Shown: positions 7,468-15,799 of the stretch, piece by piece
Position numbering within the stretch: position 1 is the first letter of the stretch
How the letters are laid out: each line of letters starts with the position of its first letter
Source: CAG-390 sp045543615
Lineage (GTDB): Bacteria; Bacillota; Clostridia; Oscillospirales; CAG-272
DNA length: 64,000 nucleotides
NCBI GenBank assembly: GCA_045543615.1
Contig: JAZPXL010000060.1
Location: 9,536 to 73,535 of the forward strand
Direction of reading: 5' to 3'
The notes under the pieces: model-generated
Told to the model about the DNA's origin: nothing
Database searches by the model: none
Seen by the model: only the letters and a program-made list of their open reading frames with translations
Translations under genes and position numbers: made by a program

Positions 7468-8769
7468 TTAATATACAAAATCGTCACGCACAGCATCTTC
7501 AAGAGCCATAGTTGCGCTCTCGATAAACTCCTCAAGTCCGAGAACAACAAGCAGGCTGTCGCTCTTTGATGTACGATCGACAAGGTAATCAAACTGTGCG
7601 ATAGCTTTGTCAAACGAGCTTGTAGTTATGCATTCCACGTCATTCGCCTCAAACCCACTCTCACCCTCGGGCGCAACGGTGACGACCTTATTAAATACAA
7701 GTCCACTATCCGTATCCTCGTGAAGTGATGAGAGCAACACCTCGTCAGCTCCAACGCTACCCTGAACGATTACGTCAAGGCGTCTGTTCTTGTCAACCAC
7801 AAGGCAGGCAAGGTCATTTGCAATATATCCCGCAAAGCGAGAATCGGACGGATCGCAAATGCAACACATAACAAGTGGCCTTACGGATATGAGCTGTCCT
7901 CTTCCGGGGATCTTTCTGTGATTGATTGCGGCAAACGCATCCTCGTCGCTAAGCTTAAGTCTTACCTTTGTCAGCTCTCTTATTGTGACGAGTGCGGTTA
8001 CGGGTGTAACGAGCATCGACTTCATATGAGTTCCTGCCATAGCACTGAAATTGCGATATGTAAACGGAATCCCTCTGTATGTCGGTGCGCCAACCTCAAT
8101 TTCTCCTCTTGCCACAACTGTGTGGTTGCAGTTGATTTCCGAGCAGAGTGCAGCGAGTGCGAGACGGCTATCCTTCTGTTGAGGTGCGCTGATGATCTCC
8201 TCGACATTTCGTCTTGCAACTGCTGCAATGCATTCCGTATCCTCGGGATAGATCGCGTTGCAGCAAATCATCTTAGGCTGTGGAATGAGTGCAGCAACTG
8301 CTACGGGTATCTTCATCGAATCGAAGCTGAGTGAAATATTCACGCCGCCCTGTTGTGCGCAAGCGCAAAGTGCCGCAAGAAGAAACACCTCATAAACTGA
8401 TGGAGTGGTAAATGTGTCGGGATTTTTGCTTACTAAATTGCGTTCAACATCCCTAATAACCGTGATAATGCGTGACGCTACATCTGCGCCAATCTTCTGT
8501 CCGTTAACTGTAACGGCCTCGTCGGGTGAACGGTCAATGTCAAAATCGATTGTTGCGCTGTTAATGCCTGCGTGCTTCATAGCTGCACTTACAACATCTG
8601 CTGTGTATTTTGCATCGTGCCCCACGACCACCAGCGTGATTGAATTAATGGGCTTGATTTTCAGAACTCTGCAGACCTCATCAACTAAGGTCTTATAATG
8701 GGTGGATAGATTTCTCTCTGTCCTTTTTGTGAGTTGAGAGAGGTACTTTTTCACTGTATGGATTTTCAT
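7468..8769 (-). CDS. Degenerate folylpolyglutamate-synthase-like (Mur ligase family) protein
   Basis: 433 residues, the length of FolC, with FolC-like landmarks in order: a short helical N-terminus, a P-loop-position strand (LVVVGHDAKYT, residues 46-56), a VNGQKI segment, TPSVYEVFLLAAL (about 124-136, like the FolC TxFExxTA region), the PGRGQL turn, and a closing LVVLGLEEF strand. The FolC P-loop GTNGKGS reads GHDAKYT, and the GAHNP catalytic motif reads CICDPSD. The expected Mg-binding and carbamoyl-lysine regions are not recognisable either. It is therefore probably not a working ATP-dependent ligase. The reading frame is intact with a good GGAGG site, so it is a conserved protein and not a decayed gene. 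It is last in the operon with DUF3006, plsY and a methyltransferase. Function unknown. Confidence 0.7.
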   Translation of the reverse strand: MKIHTVKKYLSQLTKRTERNLSTHYKTLVDEVCRVLKIKPINSITLVVVGHDAKYTADVVSAAMKHAGINSATIDFDIDRSPDEAVTVNGQKIGADVASRIITVIRDVERNLVSKNPDTFTTPSVYEVFLLAALCACAQQGGVNISLSFDSMKIPVAVAALIPQPKMICCNAIYPEDTECIAAVARRNVEEIISAPQQKDSRLALAALCSEINCNHTVVARGEIEVGAPTYRGIPFTYRNFSAMAGTHMKSMLVTPVTALVTIRELTKVRLKLSDEDAFAAINHRKIPGRGQLISVRPLVMCCICDPSDSRFAGYIANDLACLVVDKNRRLDVIVQGSVGADEVLLSSLHEDTDSGLVFNKVVTVAPEGESGFEANDVECITTSSFDKAIAQFDYLVDRTSKSDSLLVVLGLEEFIESATMALEDAVRDDFVY

Positions 8770-8825
8770 TGTCGTGCCTCCATTTTTCCTTTAATTCAAT
8801 CTCCACGTCGCATTTGGAGAACAAA

Positions 8826-10031
8826 TTACTTTAATATTGTCAATTTCCCGTCTGGCTCTTGCCCGAGAAGGAAAGCGGCTTGCTTTCTAAATTCTTCTCT
8901 TGCTCTCAAAGCGGCGGGCGAGTTTTCGTCATAGTCACGTCTACGCACAGCCCTGAGAAGAATGTTTTTTGGAGTATCGTCCGGGTCAACAAGCTCACAC
9001 GCCTCAACATTGTATCCCATTGATGAGAGGTAGGAAAGTCTGAGCGAATCCGTCAGCGCATCGCACAGCTTTCGACTGAGTATTGGATAGCGTGTGACGA
9101 ACTCAAGCTCAGGTGCATCGATCACGCTTGCAAGCTCTCGCTGGCAACAGGGTGTTGACAGTATCACCCTCGCTTTATGAGTTGCCGCATATTTGAGCAC
9201 TATGTCAGTTGCTATATCGCAGGCGTGAAGAGAGACTACAAGATGTGGCTCTGTATCGGGAGCAAAATTGTTGATATCCCCACACACAAACCTAAGTCCT
9301 TCAAAGCCAAGCCTTTTTGATGTAGCGTTACAATACTCAATGACGTCACTCTTGAGGTCAACGCCCGTCATCTCAACCTCTCGTCCCTTTATTGCTGTGA
9401 AATAATGGTAAACTGCGAAGGAGAGATAACTTTTGCCACAACACAGGTCATAAATCAAGAGCTTTCCTGTCTTTGGCAGATGGCGATAAATATCATCGGT
9501 ATATTCAAGAAATCTGCAGATTTGTCTGAACTTGTGTTGCTTTTTGTCGTGTATTCTGCCATCCTTTAAGGATATTCCAAGCTCAAACAAAAACGGTTCT
9601 TTTCCTGTAAGCAAATAATTCTTTGTTCTGTTATTGCTCTCAATCTCGTCACTTCGGCTCTCTTCGCTTGCCAACGCAAGTGCGCTCTTGAGCTTTCCAC
9701 CACCGATGAGCGTTTCCTTGCCTTGCTTTGAGTGACGGTATTCGGCACTCGCCGTACTGCAAATGAGATTTATCTGCATATGGGACGCAAATTGTGGGAT
9801 AAGCGCATCTGCTTCATCAAAGGTGAAATTCTTTTGTATTGCCTTTCCGTCCTTGGTGTATCTCACGCTTTTGAGAACAATAGCCTCACCAAGCTTCATA
9901 AGAGACAGCTCGGTTTTAGTCTCCAGAGCATCAATTGGCTTTGAGAGAACACATTTTCGCAAATGCGTTTTTCGTGCCGCCGTCAAAAACAGATCCCAAA
10001 GCTCTCTCTGAGTTATAGTCAACTGAGTCAT
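8826..10031 (-). CDS. SAM-dependent methyltransferase (METTL25/GSTCD-like)
   Basis: A 401-residue protein. The C-terminal half (about residues 175-330) is a class-I SAM-binding Rossmann fold with motif I DLCCGKSYLSF and a post-I acidic strand GVDLK. The LHACDIATD motif is characteristic of the Methyltransf_32 group, which includes GSTCD and tRNA methylases. Cys residues in STPCCQRE follow. The N-terminal 150 residues form a separate alpha/beta domain that I do not recognise. The substrate is unknown; RNA is plausible from the family. It lies 39 bp downstream of plsY and 56 bp upstream of the FolC-like gene, in one operon. Confidence 0.8.
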   Translation of the reverse strand: MTQLTITQRELWDLFLTAARKTHLRKCVLSKPIDALETKTELSLMKLGEAIVLKSVRYTKDGKAIQKNFTFDEADALIPQFASHMQINLICSTASAEYRHSKQGKETLIGGGKLKSALALASEESRSDEIESNNRTKNYLLTGKEPFLFELGISLKDGRIHDKKQHKFRQICRFLEYTDDIYRHLPKTGKLLIYDLCCGKSYLSFAVYHYFTAIKGREVEMTGVDLKSDVIEYCNATSKRLGFEGLRFVCGDINNFAPDTEPHLVVSLHACDIATDIVLKYAATHKARVILSTPCCQRELASVIDAPELEFVTRYPILSRKLCDALTDSLRLSYLSSMGYNVEACELVDPDDTPKNILLRAVRRRDYDENSPAALRAREEFRKQAAFLLGQEPDGKLTILK

Positions 10032-10070
10032 TTTTAGCTCTCGTTTCTTCTTTTTGTGTCACTGACGCTT

Positions 10071-10787
10071 TTAATCGTCCTTCTTGTCCCAAGGCATCCG
10101 GACACGTCGCTCTTCCTTGTTGTGAATTCTCTTGAGGTTTTCTCTATGCATAAACACAATAATCACTGCAATAAGGAACGAAATCGGAATTCTGATGCCT
10201 GCGATGCTTCCATCGCCACCATTGAAAATTGCATACCAGGAATTAATGAATATCGGGAGCAGGGCAACCGACATACAGGATGCAAGAGATACCATTCTTG
10301 TGCCTACGAGAATTACGCAAAAGACAAGCATCATAATAAGAAATACCGGAGGATCGCACAGAAGCATCATAATCACAAGTGAAAGGAAGCCCTTTCCGCC
10401 CTTGAACTTATAGTAGATTGGGAAACAATGCCCGATCACAGCAAAAAGTCCTGCGATATATGACCCATCGTAACCGAGAAAAATGTAACCAAGCAGAACT
10501 GCAACTGCAGTTTTGCCAAAATCACCAAGGAAAGTAAGTATGCCACCACTCTTGCCAAAGACTCTGAACATATTCGTCATTCCGGCGTTTCCACTACCCA
10601 GCGTGCGAATATCCTTGCCATATTTTTTAGTTGACACTATCACAGCAGCATTGATGCTTCCGAGAAAATATCCCGCCGCAATACAAAGCGCAACGAAAAG
10701 CAGAAGCAAAAGCCAGAACGCAAGCTCGCCAAACTTAAAATTTTTCTCAAGTATTCCGAAAATACCAATCTTAAATAACTCAAGCAT
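10071..10787 (-). CDS. plsY: Acyl-phosphate:glycerol-3-phosphate acyltransferase
   Basis: A 238-residue PlsY, which transfers an acyl group from acyl phosphate to glycerol-3-phosphate in the membrane, the first step of phospholipid synthesis. The three family motifs are visible: GSINAAVIV near residue 43, GSGNAGMTNM near residues 63-72, and FKGGKGF near residue 129. There are five to six membrane segments and a basic C-terminal tail. The N-terminus is about 35 residues longer than in many PlsY proteins and carries an extra hydrophobic helix. It follows the DUF3006 gene by 23 bp. Confidence 0.93.
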   Translation of the reverse strand: MLELFKIGIFGILEKNFKFGELAFWLLLLLFVALCIAAGYFLGSINAAVIVSTKKYGKDIRTLGSGNAGMTNMFRVFGKSGGILTFLGDFGKTAVAVLLGYIFLGYDGSYIAGLFAVIGHCFPIYYKFKGGKGFLSLVIMMLLCDPPVFLIMMLVFCVILVGTRMVSLASCMSVALLPIFINSWYAIFNGGDGSIAGIRIPISFLIAVIIVFMHRENLKRIHNKEERRVRMPWDKKDD

Positions 10788-10810
10788 AATTGTCTCTTTC
10801 CATCAAAAAT

Positions 10811-11065
10811 TCAGTTATTTTTCTTTCGTCCGAACAGACGATGCAGCTGTTCTTCTGCACTCTCGCGGCGTCTTTTTTCCTCGTTTGGAAGATAGCTTAC
10901 AAACTCATAGCTTTTCCCGTCATCGCTCTCTGCAAGAAAAACTCTGCCGTCTGCGGCAGACGGAATTGTGGATTTTTTAAACAAGTATTCTTTTCCATCT
11001 CCGTCAAAGCAAACCACCGTTTCGCCTTCGATTCGGTCTATTGACATAATAACAGTTGTTTTCAT
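10811..11065 (-). CDS. DUF3006 family small protein
   Basis: 84 residues. The opening IDRIEGETVVCFDGDGKEY matches the DUF3006 pattern, a small beta-barrel-like domain of unknown function. The C-terminus is basic and charged (RRRESAEEQLHRLFGRKK). The ribosome site before the ATG at 11065 is weak, and an internal ATG seven codons in is an alternative start. It is first in the operon with plsY. Confidence 0.7.
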   Translation of the reverse strand: MKTTVIMSIDRIEGETVVCFDGDGKEYLFKKSTIPSAADGRVFLAESDDGKSYEFVSYLPNEEKRRRESAEEQLHRLFGRKKNN

Positions 11066-11110
11066 TTTTTAAACCAAATTTTCACTATTTTTTAGTAATA
11101 TGTTAACTTT

Positions 11111-11119
11111 ATTATATCA
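11111..11119 (-). promoter_or_regulatory. Extended -10 promoter for the DUF3006-plsY operon
   Basis: On the minus strand TGATATAAT is present about 45 bp upstream of the DUF3006 start. The -35 region is poor and is replaced by T/A-rich phased repeats at 11133-11161. Confidence 0.5.
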
Positions 11120-11132
11120 AATCAGAATACCA

Positions 11133-11161
11133 AATTTGTGTTTAATTTGTAACTTATTTGT
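11133..11161. repeat. Three heptamers (A/T)ATTTGT at exact 11-bp spacing
   Basis: AATTTGT at 11133 and 11144 and TATTTGT at 11155 repeat with an exact 11-bp period, one helical turn, in the divergent region between DUF3006 and iorA. They overlie the -35 region of the leftward promoter and could bend DNA or bind a regulator. The rest of 11066-11358 is very AT-rich and holds only the two promoters. Confidence 0.55.
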
Positions 11162-11298
11162 AATCTTGTCATACAATTTAGAAAGTAATTACATTTTTTT
11201 ATGTTTTTTAACTAAAAATTATGATAATATTGAGAATTTTGTATAATAATACTATTTATTTTGATTTTGACTCATTCGTATTTTTTTGTATATATATG

Positions 11299-11327
11299 TT
11301 GAATTTTTGTACGTATTGTGTTATAAT
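11299..11327 (+). promoter_or_regulatory. Promoter of iorAB
   Basis: TTGAAT (11299-11304), 17 bp, then TATAAT (11322-11327) with an extended TG. The iorA ATG is 31 bp downstream. Confidence 0.75.
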
Positions 11328-11358
11328 GGTTCTATAATTTTTGAAAGGTTGATTTACT

Positions 11359-13086
11359 ATGAAAAAACTGATGCTCGGAAACGAGGCAGTTGCCAGAGGT
11401 CTTTATGAGGCAGGATGTACTCTTATGTCCTCCTACCCAGGCACTCCCTCAACCGAAATTACCGAATATGCAGCTAAATACAGCGAGATCGACTGCGAGT
11501 GGGCACCAAACGAAAAGGTTGCTCTTGAGGTTGCATTTGGTGCTTCTCTTTCAGGTCGCAGAGCTGCTTGTGCTATGAAGCACGTCGGACTCAACGTTGC
11601 CGCTGACCCTCTTTTTACGCTCTCTTACACCGGTGTTCGTGGTGGTCTTATCATTTTTGTTGCAGATGACCCTGCGATGCATTCATCTCAGAACGAACAG
11701 GATTCGAGAAACTACGCAATAGCTGCAAAGCTTCCTATGCTTGAGCCGTCCGACTCCGAGGAGGCACGCCGTATGGTTTCTCTCGCCTTTGAGATCTCTG
11801 AGAAATTCGACACGCCCGTTCTCTTCCGTATCTGCACTCGCACAGCTCATTCGCAAAGCATAGTTGAGCCTTGCGACAGAGTCGAGCGAGAGCCGATCCC
11901 TTACACAAAACAGCCTCAGAAATACATAATGATGCCGGGCTATGCAAAGCTTCGCCATCCCATAGTTGAAGAGCGCACAGTATCTCTTCGCAAATACGCA
12001 GAAAGCTCACCCATAAACTTTATCAGTGGTACATCAAAAAAGCTTGGTATCATAACATCGGGTATTTGCTATCAGTATGTCCGTGAAACTTTCAGCGAAG
12101 ACGAGGCAAGCGTGCTTAAGATTGGTATGCACAACCCTCTGCCCGACAGCTTGCTCATCTCCTTCTGCAACTCTTGCGAGAGAGTTGTTGTTGTTGAGGA
12201 GCTTGATGCCATTATCGAGCGTCATTGTCGTGCTCTCGGTCTTTCGGTTGAGGGCAGAAATCTCTTCTCTCCCATCGGTGAGTATTCACAGAGAATCGTT
12301 GCCGAGGCTCTCGGTGGTGAGCTTCCCGAATCGACCGATGCAAAAACTCTGCCTGCACGTCCTCCTGTTATGTGCTCCGGTTGTCCTCACCGTGGACTTT
12401 TCTATATCCTCTCAAGTATGAAGCTTACGGTATTCGGTGACATCGGATGCTACACACTCGGTGCGCAGAAGCCCCTTGAAGCTCTCGATGCTTGCATTTG
12501 TATGGGCGCATCTGTTTCCGGTATTCACGGATTTATCAAGTCAAATCCCGACGCCGCAAAGCGCACAGTTGCCGTAATCGGTGACTCTACCTTTATGCAT
12601 TCGGGAATGACGGGACTTTGCAATATTGCATACAACGGCACAAATGCAACCGTTATCATTCTTGACAACTCAATCACGGGAATGACAGGTCATCAGCAGA
12701 ACCCGACCACAGGATTTAATCTCCGTGGCGAGCCTGCAGCAAAGATTGATCTTGAAGCTCTATGTCACGCTCTCGGAGTCAATCGTGTTCGTGTCATCGA
12801 TCCGTACAATCTCTCCGAGTGCAAGACGGTGATTGTTGAGGAGCTTGCAGCAGATGAGCCATCCGTCATCATCTCACGCCGTCCCTGCGTACTTCTCAAA
12901 TCCGTAAAGACACCGCCACCCGTAACTGTCGAAAGTGACAAATGCCGTTCCTGCCGTCGTTGTATGGGTCTTGGTTGTCCTTCCCTTTCATTCAAGAACG
13001 GCAAAGCTGTTGTTGATAGCACCCTCTGCACAGGTTGTGGAGTTTGCGCTCAGCTCTGCCCCTTCTCTGCGATAAAGGAGGCGTAA
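11359..13086 (+). CDS. iorA: Indolepyruvate ferredoxin oxidoreductase, alpha subunit
   Basis: A 575-residue IorA. With IorB it oxidatively decarboxylates aryl-pyruvates such as indolepyruvate to aryl-acetyl-CoA and reduces ferredoxin, in anaerobic aromatic amino-acid breakdown. The N-terminal pyrimidine-binding domain has SSYPGTPSTEI (residues 24-34). The thiamine diphosphate domain has GDIGCYTLG and GDSTFMHSGMTGL. The C-terminus carries two 4Fe-4S ferredoxin clusters: a CRSCRRCMGLGCP motif and the canonical CTGCGVCAQLCP. Length and order are normal for the family. It is separated from iorB by one base. Confidence 0.95.
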   Translation: MKKLMLGNEAVARGLYEAGCTLMSSYPGTPSTEITEYAAKYSEIDCEWAPNEKVALEVAFGASLSGRRAACAMKHVGLNVAADPLFTLSYTGVRGGLIIFVADDPAMHSSQNEQDSRNYAIAAKLPMLEPSDSEEARRMVSLAFEISEKFDTPVLFRICTRTAHSQSIVEPCDRVEREPIPYTKQPQKYIMMPGYAKLRHPIVEERTVSLRKYAESSPINFISGTSKKLGIITSGICYQYVRETFSEDEASVLKIGMHNPLPDSLLISFCNSCERVVVVEELDAIIERHCRALGLSVEGRNLFSPIGEYSQRIVAEALGGELPESTDAKTLPARPPVMCSGCPHRGLFYILSSMKLTVFGDIGCYTLGAQKPLEALDACICMGASVSGIHGFIKSNPDAAKRTVAVIGDSTFMHSGMTGLCNIAYNGTNATVIILDNSITGMTGHQQNPTTGFNLRGEPAAKIDLEALCHALGVNRVRVIDPYNLSECKTVIVEELAADEPSVIISRRPCVLLKSVKTPPPVTVESDKCRSCRRCMGLGCPSLSFKNGKAVVDSTLCTGCGVCAQLCPFSAIKEA

Positions 13087-13087
13087 T

Positions 13088-13660
13088 ATGAAAAGCACTA
13101 ATATTATGATAGTTGGTGTTGGTGGTCAGGGTACTCTGCTTGCCAGCAAGCTCCTTGGAAAGATTCTTCTTGATATGGGCTACGATGTTAAGGTATCCGA
13201 GCTTCACGGTATGAGCCAGCGTGGCGGTAGCGTTGTTACTTATGTAAAGTTTGGTGACAAGGTATACTCTCCCGTCATTGAAAGTGGCGAGGCCGACTAC
13301 ATCGTTTCTTTTGAAAAGCTTGAGGCTGCCCGTTGGTCGCATTGTCTCAAAAAAGGTGGCAAGATCATCACGAACACACAAGAGATCTCTCCTATGCCCG
13401 TAACATCAGGAGCAGTTCCATACCCTTCCGATGAAATTGACAATATGATTTCAGAGGGTTTTGATGTTGACGCATTTGATGCTCTCACGCCTGCACTTTC
13501 CGCAGGCTCGCAGAAGGCTGTAAACATCGTTCTGATGGGCAGACTTGCCCGTTATCTCGGTCTTGACTCAGAGCTTTGGCTTGACGCCATAAAGACTACG
13601 GTAGCACCGAAATTTGTCGAAATGAACCTTGCAGCCTTCAAATCCGGCTATGAGGCTTAA
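13088..13660 (+). CDS. iorB: Indolepyruvate ferredoxin oxidoreductase, beta subunit
   Basis: A 190-residue gamma-domain subunit that pairs with IorA. The N-terminal GVGGQGTLLASKLLG (residues 9-23) is the nucleotide-like binding loop of the pyruvate/ketoisovalerate oxidoreductase gamma family, and SELHGMSQRGGSV (residues 38-50) is the family hallmark. The length matches IorB. It begins one base after the iorA stop with its own GGAGG inside the iorA end, so expression should be tightly coupled. It ends at a strong terminator. Confidence 0.94.
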   Translation: MKSTNIMIVGVGGQGTLLASKLLGKILLDMGYDVKVSELHGMSQRGGSVVTYVKFGDKVYSPVIESGEADYIVSFEKLEAARWSHCLKKGGKIITNTQEISPMPVTSGAVPYPSDEIDNMISEGFDVDAFDALTPALSAGSQKAVNIVLMGRLARYLGLDSELWLDAIKTTVAPKFVEMNLAAFKSGYEA

Positions 13661-13667
13661 AACTCAA

Positions 13668-13699
13668 AAAGGACAGAGAAATTTCATTCTCTGTCCTTT
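13668..13699. terminator. Bidirectional terminator between iorB and tadA fusion
   Basis: A 13-bp perfect stem (13668-13680 with 13687-13699), with A-run before and T-rich sequence after. It serves both convergent transcripts. Confidence 0.88.
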
Positions 13700-13702
13700 G
13701 AT

Positions 13703-14692
13703 TTATTTTTTCGGAATAAAATATCTCCACTCTCTCACACGGTCGGCCTCCTCTGCGTAGTCAATACCTATGCGAGATGAGGTACAAATTACAGGTGGAA
13801 CATAGCCGTCATCTTCAATCCAAAGCTCGTCTGAGAAAACGAGGTCTGCACCATACATATTTTTCTCAATACCGATCATTTTTGTCAGCTTACCCGGCCC
13901 ATCAGCACCCTCGACGCCCCTAATAAGCACAGCCTCGGGGCTACCCTTTTCGCCGGTAACCACATTAAGCATAATATGCATACCATAGCAAAGGTAGACA
14001 TAGACGCTTCCGCCCTTGTCCCACATAACTCTGTTTCTGGGGGTTTTGCCCTTTGATGCGTGACAAGCAGTATCGTCCATACCTCTGTACGCCTCAGTTT
14101 CCGTTATTCTGTATTTCAGTATTTCGCCACTCTCGCTCTTTCGTCTGCACAATAGCTTTCCGAGAAGCCCCGGAGCAACGTCGAGTACGTCCCTTGTGTA
14201 AAATTCACGCATAAGTCTTCGACTTGCGTTTCTCTGAGCCGAATTTTCTTCTCTCCTTGACTTAAAAAAGCCATCGAGAAGTCCACGGCACTCCTCTTCC
14301 AAAAAGCCGCCACAGAGCTTTATTGAGGTGTTTGCGACGATGGACGGAACTGAAAACAGTCCACCCATCGCTCCCATCTTCAAGTCCAATGCTCCATAGA
14401 CAACTCTGTCTATTCTTGAGTTTATAATTGCGCCTGCACACATCGGGCAGGGTTCGAGCGTGACATAAAGCACGCATTGTGAAAGTCGCCAATCGCCAAC
14501 AGCAGCACACGCCTCCTCAATAGCGATTATCTCAGCGTGCGCAGTTGCGCTTTTTTGTTCCTCTCGCCTGTTTCTTCCTCTACCGATTATTCTCCCATCC
14601 TTGACAACAACAGCTCCGACAGGGACATCTCCACTCTCTGCAGCCTCTTTTGCCAGGGCGATGGCTTCAAGCATAAAAAGTCTGTCGTCCAT
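13703..14692 (-). CDS. tadA: Fused tRNA adenosine deaminase (TadA) and 3-methyladenine DNA glycosylase (AAG)
   Basis: A single 329-residue frame. Residues 1-147 are a full TadA, which deaminates A34 of tRNA-Arg to inosine, with zinc ligands in AHAE (51-54) and PCPMC (81-85). Residues about 164-329 are a compact alkyladenine DNA glycosylase of the AAG/MPG family. It has ITETEAYRG (catalytic Glu about residue 200, Tyr 202), His about 211, TPRNRVMW, YVYLCYGMHIMLNVV, and GPGKLTK. The linker is short (about residues 148-163) and basic. Both halves keep their catalytic residues. TadA is normally a free protein of about 150 residues. The gene starts on the base after the CPBP gene's TAA, implying translational coupling. 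Confidence 0.93.
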   Translation of the reverse strand: MDDRLFMLEAIALAKEAAESGDVPVGAVVVKDGRIIGRGRNRREEQKSATAHAEIIAIEEACAAVGDWRLSQCVLYVTLEPCPMCAGAIINSRIDRVVYGALDLKMGAMGGLFSVPSIVANTSIKLCGGFLEEECRGLLDGFFKSRREENSAQRNASRRLMREFYTRDVLDVAPGLLGKLLCRRKSESGEILKYRITETEAYRGMDDTACHASKGKTPRNRVMWDKGGSVYVYLCYGMHIMLNVVTGEKGSPEAVLIRGVEGADGPGKLTKMIGIEKNMYGADLVFSDELWIEDDGYVPPVICTSSRIGIDYAEEADRVREWRYFIPKK

Positions 14693-15679
14693 TTACGAAA
14701 ACCAGCCAGCAAGCATTATCGTAAATGACTCTGCAAGCGTGATAACGATGAACACTATCATAACAGGTCTAAAAAAGCCTTTTATCGCAACGCCTTCACT
14801 CAACGCAAGCTTCATTGTTGGCTTTGCAAGCGGCTCTTGTTGCTTCTGCCTGCTTCTGCGATATACAAGGAAAGCTGTGATTGCAAATCCACCTAAAACA
14901 AGTGCGCTCTCAAGAACGTACATAACGACATACACGCTATCGGGTGCTCCGTTATCGATTAGTGCCTGTTCTGCAACGCTGAAGAAATTGTTGAACAGGT
15001 GCAAAAAGGTTGACGGCCAGATCGAGCCACTCTCAACATAGAGGTAGCCGAGAACTATGCCTGCCGCAAATGTATAAAGGAACTGAACAGGATTGCCGTG
15101 CATCATTGAAAACAGAACGGCAGATCCAATAATTGCAGTTGTTTTTCCGTATGGAAGCAGATTCGAGAGAATACAACCTCTAAACAGAAACTCCTCGCAA
15201 AGCGCAGGTACTATTGCCGTTGAAACAAACGAAACAAGTATTTTGACCGGGCTGTTTATGGGGTTGCTTGACATTATGCTCGAAAAGTCCATACCGAGAG
15301 CTGAACAAACCATTGAATTGATATAAGCTATCGGGAGAATGAGAGCTATGGATGACCAGATCATAAGGGGCGTTTCAGGTGTAAGCGCAACTCCAAGTCG
15401 CATCGGCTCGATCTGTCTTCTTCCCATAATCAACTTGAACAAAACAACGGGCAACAGAAAAGCTAACAGGTATGCGAAAAGGAACAGAACCTCCTCGTAT
15501 GCAAAAAGTCCGTCGGAGATATTTTTGCCGTAATATGCAAGCATTCGCTCAAGATCGCCACTTGTCTCGTCAACGATTATCACGGCTATTATTGTAAAGA
15601 TATTGAGCATCGCCATATTTGCTATCATCACGATGGCGATTTTCGTTATCAGGCTCCTATATGCTCTATCGTTATTCAA
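14693..15679 (-). CDS. CPBP family intramembrane glutamic protease
   Basis: A 328-residue multispanning protein of the CPBP/Abi (Rce1-like) family. The first catalytic motif EEFLFRG is near residue 163. A His-containing segment (MHGN) is near residue 194, and HLFNN is near residue 229. About eight membrane segments are predicted. The start is a TTG at 15677-15679, supported by a strong AGGAGGT at 8 bp spacing; no better ATG exists. Substrates are unknown; relatives process peptides or act in bacteriocin immunity. It is cotranscribed with the downstream TadA-glycosylase fusion from a consensus promoter. Confidence 0.85.
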   Translation of the reverse strand: MNNDRAYRSLITKIAIVMIANMAMLNIFTIIAVIIVDETSGDLERMLAYYGKNISDGLFAYEEVLFLFAYLLAFLLPVVLFKLIMGRRQIEPMRLGVALTPETPLMIWSSIALILPIAYINSMVCSALGMDFSSIMSSNPINSPVKILVSFVSTAIVPALCEEFLFRGCILSNLLPYGKTTAIIGSAVLFSMMHGNPVQFLYTFAAGIVLGYLYVESGSIWPSTFLHLFNNFFSVAEQALIDNGAPDSVYVVMYVLESALVLGGFAITAFLVYRRSRQKQQEPLAKPTMKLALSEGVAIKGFFRPVMIVFIVITLAESFTIMLAGWFS

Positions 15680-15710
15680 AACGATTACCTCCTTTGCTCA
15701 GATATAATAA

Positions 15711-15739
15711 ATTATACACCAAATACCTACATCTGTCAA
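15711..15739 (-). promoter_or_regulatory. Consensus promoter of the CPBP-tadA operon
   Basis: On the minus strand, perfect TTGACA (15734-15739), 17 bp, perfect TATAAT (15711-15716). Confidence 0.86.
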
Positions 15740-15750
15740 GCGTATATAAA

Positions 15751-15782
15751 AACAAAAGCGTTGCCAAGGCAACGCTTTTGTT
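15751..15782 (-). terminator. Terminator after the sugar ABC ATPase
   Basis: A 15-bp perfect stem (AACAAAAGCGTTGCC and its complement) with a 2-base centre. It lies 17 bp after the ATPase stop and is followed by a T/A-rich tract on the minus strand. Confidence 0.85.
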
Positions 15783-15799
15783 ATATCAACTAATATGTA

